From NCBI GenBank assembly GCA_900473915.1, contig UCNG01000006.1, forward strand, positions 1-64,000: a stretch of DNA of 64,000 nt, given 5' to 3'. The stretch is from Hyphomicrobiales bacterium. Its GTDB lineage: Bacteria > Pseudomonadota > Alphaproteobacteria > Rhizobiales > Rhizobiaceae. A model generated the notes under the pieces. That model worked only from the letters and a program-made list of their open reading frames with translations. It was not told the origin of the DNA and made no database searches. Shown one piece after another: positions 37,962 to 46,232 of this stretch. The translations under genes and the position numbers were made by a program. Each line of letters begins with the position of its first letter. Positions within the stretch are counted from its first letter, which is position 1.

Positions 37962-39344
37962 TCACAGGTTCGGACCATCTGTCGGCATTGCACCAATTGG
38001 GTGGAAGACAAGCCTCATCCGTGTTCCGCCCGAATGACTTTCGCCCACCTCAACGCTTCCACCGTGAAGCACCATGATCTGCTGCACAAGATTAAGACCA
38101 AGGCCAGCGCCAGGACCTTGATCCTCAAGGCGGGTGAACGGTTCGAATATGCTTTGGCGCATATCTGGAGGAATACCGTTACCCTCATCGGTCACTTCAA
38201 TCACAGCCGGTTTCATAACGCTTATCGCAATTGTTCCTCTCTTGCCCCCATGGTCAATCGCGTTTTGGAACAGGTTGGTGATGGCGCGCTCGATCGACTG
38301 GCTATCGCCGAGGACGTTGATGACTTCAGCATCATTATCGAAAGTCACATCATAGCCAGCGGCGAAAGCAAGGGGCGCCAGATCAGAAATTACCTGCCGT
38401 GCAGCGGAGACTATATCCACGGTATGAAACCTGCTCGCCTGCCCTTCCAGACGCTGGAGGTCAAGAAGCTGGCCCGCCAGGGTTCCCAGCCGGGACACGT
38501 CACGCGTGAGGCCAGATTTCAACTCGCTTTCCGGCAGGGCATGCAGTCGGGCAGAGAGAATAGCGATAGGAGTTCTCAACTCATGGGCTGCCTGCGCCAA
38601 AAAACGCTGCTGGCGGGAATATCCTTTATCGAGGCGCTCCAGAGCGCCGTTGAAAGCCTCCACTAACGGAGAAAGCTCGACTGGAACAGTCTTTGCGGAC
38701 AGGCGAATTCCACGCCGCTCAGGCTCAATCTGTGCAGCTTTGAGAGCAACTTCGGATGTTCCTCTCAAGGTAATACGCACGACCAGCGGTATGACCAGCA
38801 ACGCTCCCAGCGCGGCGAGAAGAAGGCCGGGAAGAATGAGCGCCTTGAACCCTTCCCCGACCGTTTCCGCCAGCCGTCCAAAGGTCAGCCGGCCTCCCGT
38901 ACCTGCCATGATCTGGACGCGCCCAACGGGTGTATCTTCCCACATTATGAGGGCATATGGCCGGAGTGATCCAGCTTTGTCGTCGCCAAGCCGGGCTTCA
39001 AGCACATCCGGCATGGCCGCACGAAATGGCCGGTAGGCGTCGGGCACAGTACCTTCCGCAAGCTGGTTGCCAGAAGCATCGTGAATAACAAACCAGAGGG
39101 ATTTTTCCTCTCGACGCAATACCGCCAGTTCGGGCGTATTGTTCAAGGCCAGATGCCCTTCCGGATCGCGGGCTATTGCCCCCTTCAAGACATCGATTAT
39201 GCCTCGATCATAACGTTCGTGAACAAAGCCAGACAGCCAGAGAAATGCAACAAAGAGCGCCAGCGCGCATAGAACGATCGCTGCCTGCGCGAGAACGATA
39301 CGCGTAATCAGCTGCCACTTTAAGGAAAAAGGAGTCTTTCTCAA
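37962..39344 (-). CDS. Sensor histidine kinase (QseC/PmrB-like)
   Basis: A 460-residue kinase with transmembrane segments at about 14-36 and 172-195 around a ~135-residue periplasmic domain, phospho-acceptor His about 254 in QAAHELRTP, N-box NLFQNAIDHG, and G-boxes EGNGIPP and GAGLGLNLV. It overlaps the response regulator gene by four bases and is transcribed second. With the BaeSR-like pair it brackets the PAP2/VirK genes, so control of envelope lipid genes is a reasonable guess. Confidence 0.9.
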   Translation of the reverse strand: MRKTPFSLKWQLITRIVLAQAAIVLCALALFVAFLWLSGFVHERYDRGIIDVLKGAIARDPEGHLALNNTPELAVLRREEKSLWFVIHDASGNQLAEGTVPDAYRPFRAAMPDVLEARLGDDKAGSLRPYALIMWEDTPVGRVQIMAGTGGRLTFGRLAETVGEGFKALILPGLLLAALGALLVIPLVVRITLRGTSEVALKAAQIEPERRGIRLSAKTVPVELSPLVEAFNGALERLDKGYSRQQRFLAQAAHELRTPIAILSARLHALPESELKSGLTRDVSRLGTLAGQLLDLQRLEGQASRFHTVDIVSAARQVISDLAPLAFAAGYDVTFDNDAEVINVLGDSQSIERAITNLFQNAIDHGGKRGTIAISVMKPAVIEVTDEGNGIPPDMRQSIFEPFTRLEDQGPGAGLGLNLVQQIMVLHGGSVEVGESHSGGTRMRLVFHPIGAMPTDGPNL

Positions 39345-40018
39345 TTAGGGGTCTCACGCAAGAGATAGCCGACACCGCGTACGCCGTTCAGTGTAACCCC
39401 TGCCGCCGCCGCTGCCAGCTTGCGGCGCACCCGGGAAACATGTGTGTCGAGTGCGTTCGGTTCCACCTCATCGTTCATCCCGAAAACTGCTTCCATCAAA
39501 ACCGGCCTTTGCACCATGCGCCCCTTTCGTCGCATCAAGGCTTCAAGCACGAGCAATTCACGGCGTGGCATGGTGAGTGGAACATCGCCGACAAAAGCCT
39601 GACGCGCAGTGAAATCGAAAGATACACGACCAAGCCGGACAATGTCTGGACGAAGATCGCCATTGCGACGCAAAATGGCCCGCAACCGAGCCATCAGCTC
39701 ATCGAAGGCGAAGGGCTTGCCAAGATAGTCGTCTGCACCGCTATTGAGGCCGTGGATGCGATCGGGCAGGTCGCCGTGGGCCGTCAGAACAAGAACCGGA
39801 ACCGAATTGCCGCGCCCACGCAGGCTCCGCAGCACGGACAATCCATCCCCGTCAGGCAGGCGACGATCAAGAATAACCGCATCGTAGCAATCTTCTGAAA
39901 GCATATGTTCAGCTTCGCCGCAGGTGGCGACGATATCCGCGACCATGTTTTGGGATGTCAGAACTTGTTCTAATATCGATGCCAGTTCGCTTTCATCCTC
40001 CACCACCAGAATTCGCAT
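39341..40018 (-). CDS. OmpR-family response regulator (QseB/PmrA-like)
   Basis: A 225-residue regulator: MRILVVEDE start, phosphorylation Asp 51 in VILDRRLPDGDG, Lys in DDYLGKPF and a winged-helix C-terminal domain with LDTHVSRVRRKL and GVRGVGYLL. The start at 40018 is taken at the canonical MRILVVED; 18 further codons are open upstream. Partner of the kinase at 37962. Confidence 0.92.
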   Translation of the reverse strand: MRILVVEDESELASILEQVLTSQNMVADIVATCGEAEHMLSEDCYDAVILDRRLPDGDGLSVLRSLRGRGNSVPVLVLTAHGDLPDRIHGLNSGADDYLGKPFAFDELMARLRAILRRNGDLRPDIVRLGRVSFDFTARQAFVGDVPLTMPRRELLVLEALMRRKGRMVQRPVLMEAVFGMNDEVEPNALDTHVSRVRRKLAAAAAGVTLNGVRGVGYLLRETPN

Positions 40019-40224
40019 CCAACGTGCCTTTTCTTGCCAAGATTTGCTCAACGTAACATTTGTGGCTGGCATGAGACTGGCATCAGCCAGCCCAGTAGAA
40101 TTTCTGAACCTGATTTATTGGTGGCGAACAGCCGGAGCGACAGGCTTTTGACAGGTGGTGCTTGGAAATTTCAGCGGTTCTGCCGGGCAGACCGGAGAAC
40201 AATTTCCTTGGAGGAGCCGCTGAA

Positions 40225-40806
40225 ATGCCAATCGCCGATTTCGTTCCCTTCTTTGCAGCCTGGTTGCGCAACCCGCTGCTGACTGCCGCAATTGCCCCGT
40301 CGGGACCGTCCATTTCACGCTTGATCACACGTGAAATCAAACCAGGCACGGGGCCCATCATCGAACTGGGACCAGGAACCGGCGTATTCACTTATGCTCT
40401 CCTCAAGCGCGGCATCGATCCCCGCGATCTGATCCTGATCGAATTCAATCCAGATTTCGTAAGCATATTGCGCAAGCGCTTTCCGCGTTCAACGATCATC
40501 CAGGCAGACGCGACCCGGCTCACCAGCCTCAACCTTTTACCGCCTGCATCCTGTAAAAGCATCATCAGCGGACTGGGCCTTCTTGCAATGAACCCCATGC
40601 AAGTGGAAGCTATCTTGCGCGGCAGTTTTCACTATCTGGCTCAATCCGGTTCATTCTACCAGTTTACCTATGCGATGCGTTGTCCAGTCAAGACGGAACT
40701 GCTCGCGAAGCTTGGTCTGATATCCGAAGAGATGGGCCGGACTTTCTTCAATATCCCACCGGCATCCGTGCACAAGATTCAAAGACGAAGAACTGATGTT
40801 TGCTAG
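40225..40806 (+). CDS. SAM-dependent methyltransferase, phospholipid N-methyltransferase-like
   Basis: A 193-residue methyltransferase with SAM motif I ELGPGTGVFT (47-56), AAIAPSG near 22-27, and a C-terminal SFYQFTYAMRCPVK segment followed by PPASVHKIQRRR. This pattern matches the compact Rhizobium-type phospholipid methyltransferase (PmtA)-like group, which methylates phosphatidylethanolamine; rRNA methyltransferase-like relatives also exist. GAGGAG lies eight bases before ATG 40225. Divergent from the QseB-like regulator. Confidence 0.75.
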   Translation: MPIADFVPFFAAWLRNPLLTAAIAPSGPSISRLITREIKPGTGPIIELGPGTGVFTYALLKRGIDPRDLILIEFNPDFVSILRKRFPRSTIIQADATRLTSLNLLPPASCKSIISGLGLLAMNPMQVEAILRGSFHYLAQSGSFYQFTYAMRCPVKTELLAKLGLISEEMGRTFFNIPPASVHKIQRRRTDVC

Positions 40807-40825
40807 TCCTTTCATTTCACGGCTT

Positions 40826-40880
40826 CTTCCGCATCAATGCGGAAGAGGAAATCAGTACGGTGATCAGAGAGCAATCACCG
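40826..40880. terminator. Two hairpins between convergent genes
   Basis: CTTCCGCAT/ATGCGGAAG at 40826-40845 and CGGTGAT/ATCACCG at 40858-40880 fill the 78-base gap between the methyltransferase and the aldolase/dehydrogenase gene. Neither has a strong U-run, so function as terminators is likely from position but not certain. Confidence 0.5.
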
Positions 40881-40884
40881 TTGA

Positions 40885-42942
40885 TTATCTCAGCATTGCA
40901 GCCACATTGCCCCCGTCAACAGTAACGACGGCTCCAGTTGACGTGCGTGCTTGCACCAGATGCAGAACCGCTTCGGCAACATCATCGCCAGAGACTTCCC
41001 GCTTCAGCAGATTGCCTCGCATATAGACCTCTGGTGTCACGCCTCTCGCACGCGCTCGTTCTTCGACCATCTCGTCAGTCATTAGCCCTGTGCGTATCCG
41101 GTCGGGATTGACCGCGTTTACCGTGATGCCATCGGCAGCGTGTTCCAGAGAGTATTGACGCATCAGGGCCATCAATGCCGCCTTCGATGTGCCATACGGG
41201 CCGAAATCAGGCCCCGGGTTTACTGCCTGCTTGCTGACATTGAACACGATCGCGCCGCCAGTTGCCTGCTTCTGCATGACCTTGACTGCCGCTCGCGCAA
41301 TATAATGATGGCTCCAGAAATTGAGATCGAACGCAGCCTTGAACAGATCGTCGTCGACAGAGGTCAAAGCGCCCTGAAAGGCTGCGCCCGCATTGGAAAC
41401 CAGTATGTCGACCCCACCGAATTTTGCCGCGATCTGTGCAAGCGCATCATCCGCCGCAACGGGATCGGTCAGGTCGCATGCAATGGCAAAGCCGCCGAGC
41501 CGCTTGGCTTCCGCAGCAACCCGCTCCGCATCAATATCGATCAATGCGAGTTCCGCGCCCTGGTTTTTCAGTTGCTCCGCAATGGCGAGACCAAGGCCAC
41601 CTGCGCCACCTGTCACCACCGCCACCTGTCGCGTCAGCGGCTTTTCCGTCAGCTTGGTAAGCTTTGCCTGCTCCAGCGACCAATATTCGATGTCGAAAAG
41701 GTCTTCTTCGGAAAGTGCTTCAAACCGGTCGATACCTTCAGCGCCGCGAATGACCTCAATCGTCGCTTCGGCGACGTCCGCGCAGATGCGAGCGGATTTC
41801 TGAGTGTTGCCGGCAGCAAACAGCCCGACGCCATCGACATAGAAAACGCGCGGCATCGGATCGAGCATCTTCTTGCCACCTCCCACCCGGGCATTGTTAC
41901 GTTCGAAATAGGCCGTGTAGTCTGCCGCATAAGCGGCGACAGCCGCCTTGACGCTGGCTGTCCATGCCTCAAGGTCATCCGCTTCCGGCGCTGGCAACGC
42001 AACGCCAAAACGCTTGATGTGAATGACGTGTTCCGGTGTCGCATTTCCACGCCGCACCAGATCCGCGACATTCGGGGCCCCGCAAAAATCAAGAATATCG
42101 TCATTGACGCGGTGCTCCAGAATGAAGCGGCGCGGCCTTCCCTCTTCCTTTCCGGGAAGCGCGATTGCGCCACGCAATATCGGCGCGATATCCGCGACCG
42201 AAGCCATGGCTTTAACCGGTTGCGCAGCGCTCGCCGTCCCGAAGGGGCGAGGCTTGCCTTGGGCAATACGCTTTTCGGCACGATCAATCGCGGCGATCAT
42301 GTTCTCATAGGCTTCACGCGGGTCCTCCGACCAGGTGAAGATGCCATGCTTCAGCAGGATCATTCCGGGGGCATCCGGCCTTGCGGAGAATGCCTTCAGG
42401 CACGCCTTCGAAAGATCAAAGCCGGGCATGACATAAGGCACGATAATCATCTCCGGAAAAACGTCCCGGATGATCTCTTCGCCGCCTGGCTGATTGGTGA
42501 GCGCCACGATTGCGTTTGCGTGTGTGTGATCCACATGCTTGAACGGCAGGATGGCGTGAAGAATGGCTTCCACAGACGGGTTCGGTGAAGCCGGATCAAG
42601 CAGCAGGCGGCGCTGCAACATGACCATATCGTCATCGGACAAGGTCTCGTAATTTACCATGGCCTTCAACGGTTCCAGATGCAGGGCGGGGAGACCGGCT
42701 GGCTCTATCTTGCCCATATCCCAGCCGCTGCCCTTGACACAGAGCACCGAAACTTCGCTCCCGTCGTGATCGATCAGCTTGGTTTTGACCGATGTATTGC
42801 CGCCGCCGTGCAAGACCAGCTTCGGCTCGGAACCCAGGAGACGCGTTGTATAGGTGCGGATCGCTACATCGCGGTTCACGCCAGCCTTTTCATATGCGCC
42901 GACGATCCTGTCGAAATCCGCCTGTGACCAATTTGATTTCAT
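40885..42942 (-). CDS. Bifunctional class II aldolase / short-chain dehydrogenase
   Basis: A 685-residue fusion of the RhaD type. Residues about 10-400 form a class II (zinc) aldolase with LHGGGNTSVK and the HVDHTHANAIV metal-site segment. Residues about 435-685 form an NAD-dependent SDR with TGGAGGLG (about 442-449) and YGTSK (about 580). In rhizobial L-rhamnose catabolism such a protein cleaves the ketose 1-phosphate and oxidises the lactaldehyde formed. Here there is no rhamnose isomerase, kinase RhaK or mutarotase nearby, so the substrate may be a different ketose phosphate. Divergent from a SorC regulator. Confidence 0.85.
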   Translation of the reverse strand: MKSNWSQADFDRIVGAYEKAGVNRDVAIRTYTTRLLGSEPKLVLHGGGNTSVKTKLIDHDGSEVSVLCVKGSGWDMGKIEPAGLPALHLEPLKAMVNYETLSDDDMVMLQRRLLLDPASPNPSVEAILHAILPFKHVDHTHANAIVALTNQPGGEEIIRDVFPEMIIVPYVMPGFDLSKACLKAFSARPDAPGMILLKHGIFTWSEDPREAYENMIAAIDRAEKRIAQGKPRPFGTASAAQPVKAMASVADIAPILRGAIALPGKEEGRPRRFILEHRVNDDILDFCGAPNVADLVRRGNATPEHVIHIKRFGVALPAPEADDLEAWTASVKAAVAAYAADYTAYFERNNARVGGGKKMLDPMPRVFYVDGVGLFAAGNTQKSARICADVAEATIEVIRGAEGIDRFEALSEEDLFDIEYWSLEQAKLTKLTEKPLTRQVAVVTGGAGGLGLAIAEQLKNQGAELALIDIDAERVAAEAKRLGGFAIACDLTDPVAADDALAQIAAKFGGVDILVSNAGAAFQGALTSVDDDLFKAAFDLNFWSHHYIARAAVKVMQKQATGGAIVFNVSKQAVNPGPDFGPYGTSKAALMALMRQYSLEHAADGITVNAVNPDRIRTGLMTDEMVEERARARGVTPEVYMRGNLLKREVSGDDVAEAVLHLVQARTSTGAVVTVDGGNVAAMLR

Positions 42943-43081
42943 CTGCCGTTCCCTTAGCTTCTGTTCTGCGCATCGACGCGCAGACACAAAGGCGCCTTCA
43001 TGGAAAACCGGGCATTTTCCATGGCGCAACAAAGACTTGTGGAGATTCCTCTTCCGCTCCTGTACAATTGACACCATTAAC

Positions 43082-43093
43082 TGACATTAGTCA
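43082..43093. promoter_or_regulatory. SorC-operator candidate A (TGACATTAGTCA)
   Basis: A 12-bp palindrome TGAC-N4-GTCA in the divergent region between the aldolase fusion gene and the SorC regulator gene. The same core occurs twice at 50044 and 50156 between the two transporter operons. A further TTGAC half-site lies at 43068. Confidence 0.65.
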
Positions 43094-43168
43094 ACTCGAT
43101 TGATTGCCGAGTTGATCGAAAGGCATTTCTGTGCAACTCAGGCACAACAGAGACAACAGGAAACGAGT

Positions 43169-44149
43169 ATGACATCGGGCGATCGAACAACGTCTGCGCA
43201 TGCCATCCCGGCCGAGTTCGATGACGCCGTCGTCTGGGCGGCATGGCTCTATTACGAGAACCAGCTGACCCAGAACGAAATTGCGCAGATGATCGGGGTT
43301 TCCCGCGCAACCATCGTCAACTATCTGCAGGAAGCACGACAAAGAGGCGTGGTGCGCATCCTGATGGATTCCGAGATCGCGACGCGCACACATATCGCCC
43401 GCAAATTGGCGGCGCGGTTTGGACTATCGGAAGCGCTCGTCATTCCATCGGAAAAATCGTTTACCACCGAAACGCGCCTGAAAGCACTCGGAGCTGGCGG
43501 CGCGCGATTGATGGAACGCATGGTGAAGCCCGGCGACACCATCTGTGTTTCGTGGGGGCGCACGGTACTCGCCATCGCCGACGCAATTTCATTGCCCCAG
43601 CCCATGGAAGGGTTGACCGTCGTGCAGGTTACCGGCTCCTCCATCGGCAAAAGGGAATTTTCCGCCGAGCTTTGCACGTCAATCATGGCACGCAACATGG
43701 GGGCCACCAGCGTCAACATGCTGGCTCCTGCAGTGCTCAGCACGGCTGAACTGCGTGACGCCCTGATGGGAGAGCCTGTGCTCCAGCGGCAGTTTGAACT
43801 GATCGCCCACGCCAGCATGATCGTGTTCGGAGTCGGCGGTCTTGCTGCCGAAAGCACAATGCGCATCGCCGACGTCACCAGCAAAGAGGAAATCGATGCT
43901 TATGCTCGCGAAGGGGCAGCGGCAGTTCTGATTTGCCGCTTTCTCGATAGCGAAGGCAAACAGATTGTCCGCGAGCTTGACCGCCGCGTCATCGGCATCG
44001 AACTGGATGAACTGCGCGGTGTGCCAAAGAGGCTTTGCGTTGCGGGTGGCGCGCAGAAGGTGGAAGCGATCCGCGCTGTTCTGGCAGGTGGTTACGCCAC
44101 ACATCTGGTGACCGACATGGATGCGGCCGAGAGGCTGCTTGCTGAATAG
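43169..44149 (+). CDS. SorC-family transcriptional regulator (stand-alone)
   Basis: A 326-residue regulator: an N-terminal helix-turn-helix at about 32-57 (LTQNEIAQMIGVSRATIVNYL) and a C-terminal SorC sugar-phosphate-binding domain with GDTICVSWGRTVLAIAD and CVAGGAQKVEAIRAVL. It is clearly paralogous to the N-terminal half of the fused protein at 56673; both have the WLYYE...Q.EIA...G.SRAT.. region. ATG 43169 follows CAGGAAACGAG. Likely controls the divergent aldolase gene and the transporters through the shared TGAC-N4-GTCA site. Confidence 0.9.
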   Translation: MTSGDRTTSAHAIPAEFDDAVVWAAWLYYENQLTQNEIAQMIGVSRATIVNYLQEARQRGVVRILMDSEIATRTHIARKLAARFGLSEALVIPSEKSFTTETRLKALGAGGARLMERMVKPGDTICVSWGRTVLAIADAISLPQPMEGLTVVQVTGSSIGKREFSAELCTSIMARNMGATSVNMLAPAVLSTAELRDALMGEPVLQRQFELIAHASMIVFGVGGLAAESTMRIADVTSKEEIDAYAREGAAAVLICRFLDSEGKQIVRELDRRVIGIELDELRGVPKRLCVAGGAQKVEAIRAVLAGGYATHLVTDMDAAERLLAE

Positions 44150-44190
44150 AAGGCGAGGCAGGCCTTCTAACCCGCCCGCCTTCGATTGGA

Positions 44191-45135
44191 TTATTGCCGG
44201 ACAGGCACAGTGTTCATGAATGCAAGCGTTTCGTCAAAGGAGCGAATGCCAGCATCCGAGCCAAGGCCGGTTGCGACCAGCGCGGCAGACGCCTGAGCGA
44301 AATTCAGGGCCGTTTTCAAATCCATCTTGCGATGCAGAGCCGTGATGAAACCAGCATCGAAAGCATCTCCGCAGCCGGTCGTGTCCACGACCTCGATTTG
44401 GAAGGCAGGCTGGCGCACGATCTCGCCCGATGCATCCATGAAACAGACGCCATCGCCGCCCAGCGTGAACACGCAATGCTTCACGCCGCGCTCAAGAAAG
44501 AATGTTCCGGCGCCTTCGACATCCGCCGCACCCGAAATCTGTTTCGCTTCCTCGATGGAAGGCATGAAGTAGTCGATATGCGGGAAAAGCGGAGCGATCA
44601 GGTCCAGCGTCCCATCATTTGCGCCAAGGAGGTCGAAGGTTGTCGTTCTTCCGCGCGCCTTCGCTTCGGCAAGGAGCTTCCGGCTTGGTTCGCCATCGAG
44701 CTTGGCCAGAAGGCCCGTTCCGCCAAGATGGATTATCGGCGGCGCCAGTACCGCGTCGAGAGCATTGTCGGCGATCTCGAAATGATCCGAAGCCCCACGC
44801 GCATGCAAGGCCGGGCGATCACCGTTGCGACGGATATTCAGGATTGTCGACGATGTCGGCACGCCGTTGAGGCGCTGCATCTGCGCCGTATCGACACCGA
44901 ACTTCTGCAGCGTCGCAATCACGAAATCGGCCTTCTCATCATCCCCAACCGCACCCACGGCCAGGCAATTCAGGCCGAGCTTGGCCAGATCGACCACCGT
45001 GCCGCCAGCGGTGCCTGCAACGGTCAACCGGATTTCATCGATAAATTCAACATTTCCGCCCGGCGGAATTGCATCGACTGGCCGCCCCAGCACGTCAAGA
45101 ATATAAAGCCCTACGACCGACACGTCGTGTGACAT
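44191..45135 (-). CDS. PfkB-family carbohydrate kinase
   Basis: A 314-residue ribokinase-like kinase with a nonstandard N-terminus (VVGLYILDVLGRPVD), GGTVVDLAKLG near 40, and the catalytic DTTGCGDAFDAG with Asp about 257. The start at 45135 follows GGGGAGG. Last gene of the operon running from 49954; it is expected to phosphorylate the imported sugar or an intermediate before aldol cleavage. The exact substrate is not predictable. Confidence 0.87.
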   Translation of the reverse strand: MSHDVSVVGLYILDVLGRPVDAIPPGGNVEFIDEIRLTVAGTAGGTVVDLAKLGLNCLAVGAVGDDEKADFVIATLQKFGVDTAQMQRLNGVPTSSTILNIRRNGDRPALHARGASDHFEIADNALDAVLAPPIIHLGGTGLLAKLDGEPSRKLLAEAKARGRTTTFDLLGANDGTLDLIAPLFPHIDYFMPSIEEAKQISGAADVEGAGTFFLERGVKHCVFTLGGDGVCFMDASGEIVRQPAFQIEVVDTTGCGDAFDAGFITALHRKMDLKTALNFAQASAALVATGLGSDAGIRSFDETLAFMNTVPVRQ

Positions 45136-45200
45136 GGAAACCTCCCCAAATATATGAGGCCGCACCACAGCGCATTGACGCCAGGGCGGCCAATTTGATT

Positions 45201-46232
45201 TCAGCTGCGATTGCGCAAGGCGAAGATCGTGCCGGCCAGCAGGATGAAAATACCCACAATGGCAAGCTGCAACGTGCTTGGAATTCCCACGAAAATCAGC
45301 ACATTGCTGACGATCGTGATTAGAAGCACGCCCAACAGCGTCCCAATCACGGAGCCCGAACCGCCTGTAATCCGGGCACCGCCCAAAACGACGGCCGCGA
45401 TGATTTCAAGCTCCATACCGGCAAGGTCGAAGGGATTGGCGAGACGGTTGCTCGAGACGTGAACGACACCCGCGATACCGGCCAGAAGCCCCGCATAGGC
45501 GAAGACGAAAATACGGACGCGAAAGAGGTTGATGCCAAGGCGCTCGGCAATACCTGGATTGCCTCCGACGGCGAAGATCGCCCGCCCCATCAGCGTCCGT
45601 TCAAGGATGAACCACGTCACCAAAGCGGCAACAACGAGAACCAGAACGGTTGCAGGCAGAACCGAGACGACACCGTTCGATGCATGATGCGTAAAAAGCG
45701 ATGCCTTGCCGAAAGCATCCATCGCCACCGGAATATTCATGAACAATGCGGTTCCGACGAAGGTCAGCAGAAAGCTGCGGATCACATACTGCGTGCCGAT
45801 AGTGACGATCAGCGATGGCGCTTGCAGCTTCTGGACAAGCAGACCATTCAGAGCCCCAAAGGCGGCGCCACCCGATGCAGCGAGGATCAAAATGATCGTC
45901 ATCGGCATTTCGGGGAACCAGTTCGTGACCAGCATGGTAAGAGCATACATCACGAAGGCTGCAATCGCCGTGAACGAAACGTCGATGCCGCCCGAAGCGA
46001 GCACGACCAGAACACCCATCGCGAACAATCCTCGCACGACAGAAGCGCGCAGAATATCCACGATATTGCTCATCTGAAGGAAATCGGGATTGGCACCGAT
46101 AACCACCAGACAGGTCGCAATAATCAGCAGTAGCGTAAAGATTTCAGGTCGACGGCCCAACAGATCCCAAAGGCGCGACCCGACGCTGCGTTGGCCTTTA
46201 TCCGCAACGCTGGCAGATATGATCTCGGTCAT
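45201..46232 (-). CDS. Sugar ABC transporter permease (RhaP-like)
   Basis: A 343-residue BPD_transp_2 permease with LASGGIDVSFTAIAAF, APSLIVTIGTQYVIRS and VVLGGARITGGSGSV. It resembles permease 1 of the first operon (1595-2572) in these motifs. The start overlaps the stop of the upstream ATPase gene (ATGA). It pairs with the second permease at 48965. Confidence 0.88.
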   Translation of the reverse strand: MTEIISASVADKGQRSVGSRLWDLLGRRPEIFTLLLIIATCLVVIGANPDFLQMSNIVDILRASVVRGLFAMGVLVVLASGGIDVSFTAIAAFVMYALTMLVTNWFPEMPMTIILILAASGGAAFGALNGLLVQKLQAPSLIVTIGTQYVIRSFLLTFVGTALFMNIPVAMDAFGKASLFTHHASNGVVSVLPATVLVLVVAALVTWFILERTLMGRAIFAVGGNPGIAERLGINLFRVRIFVFAYAGLLAGIAGVVHVSSNRLANPFDLAGMELEIIAAVVLGGARITGGSGSVIGTLLGVLLITIVSNVLIFVGIPSTLQLAIVGIFILLAGTIFALRNRS

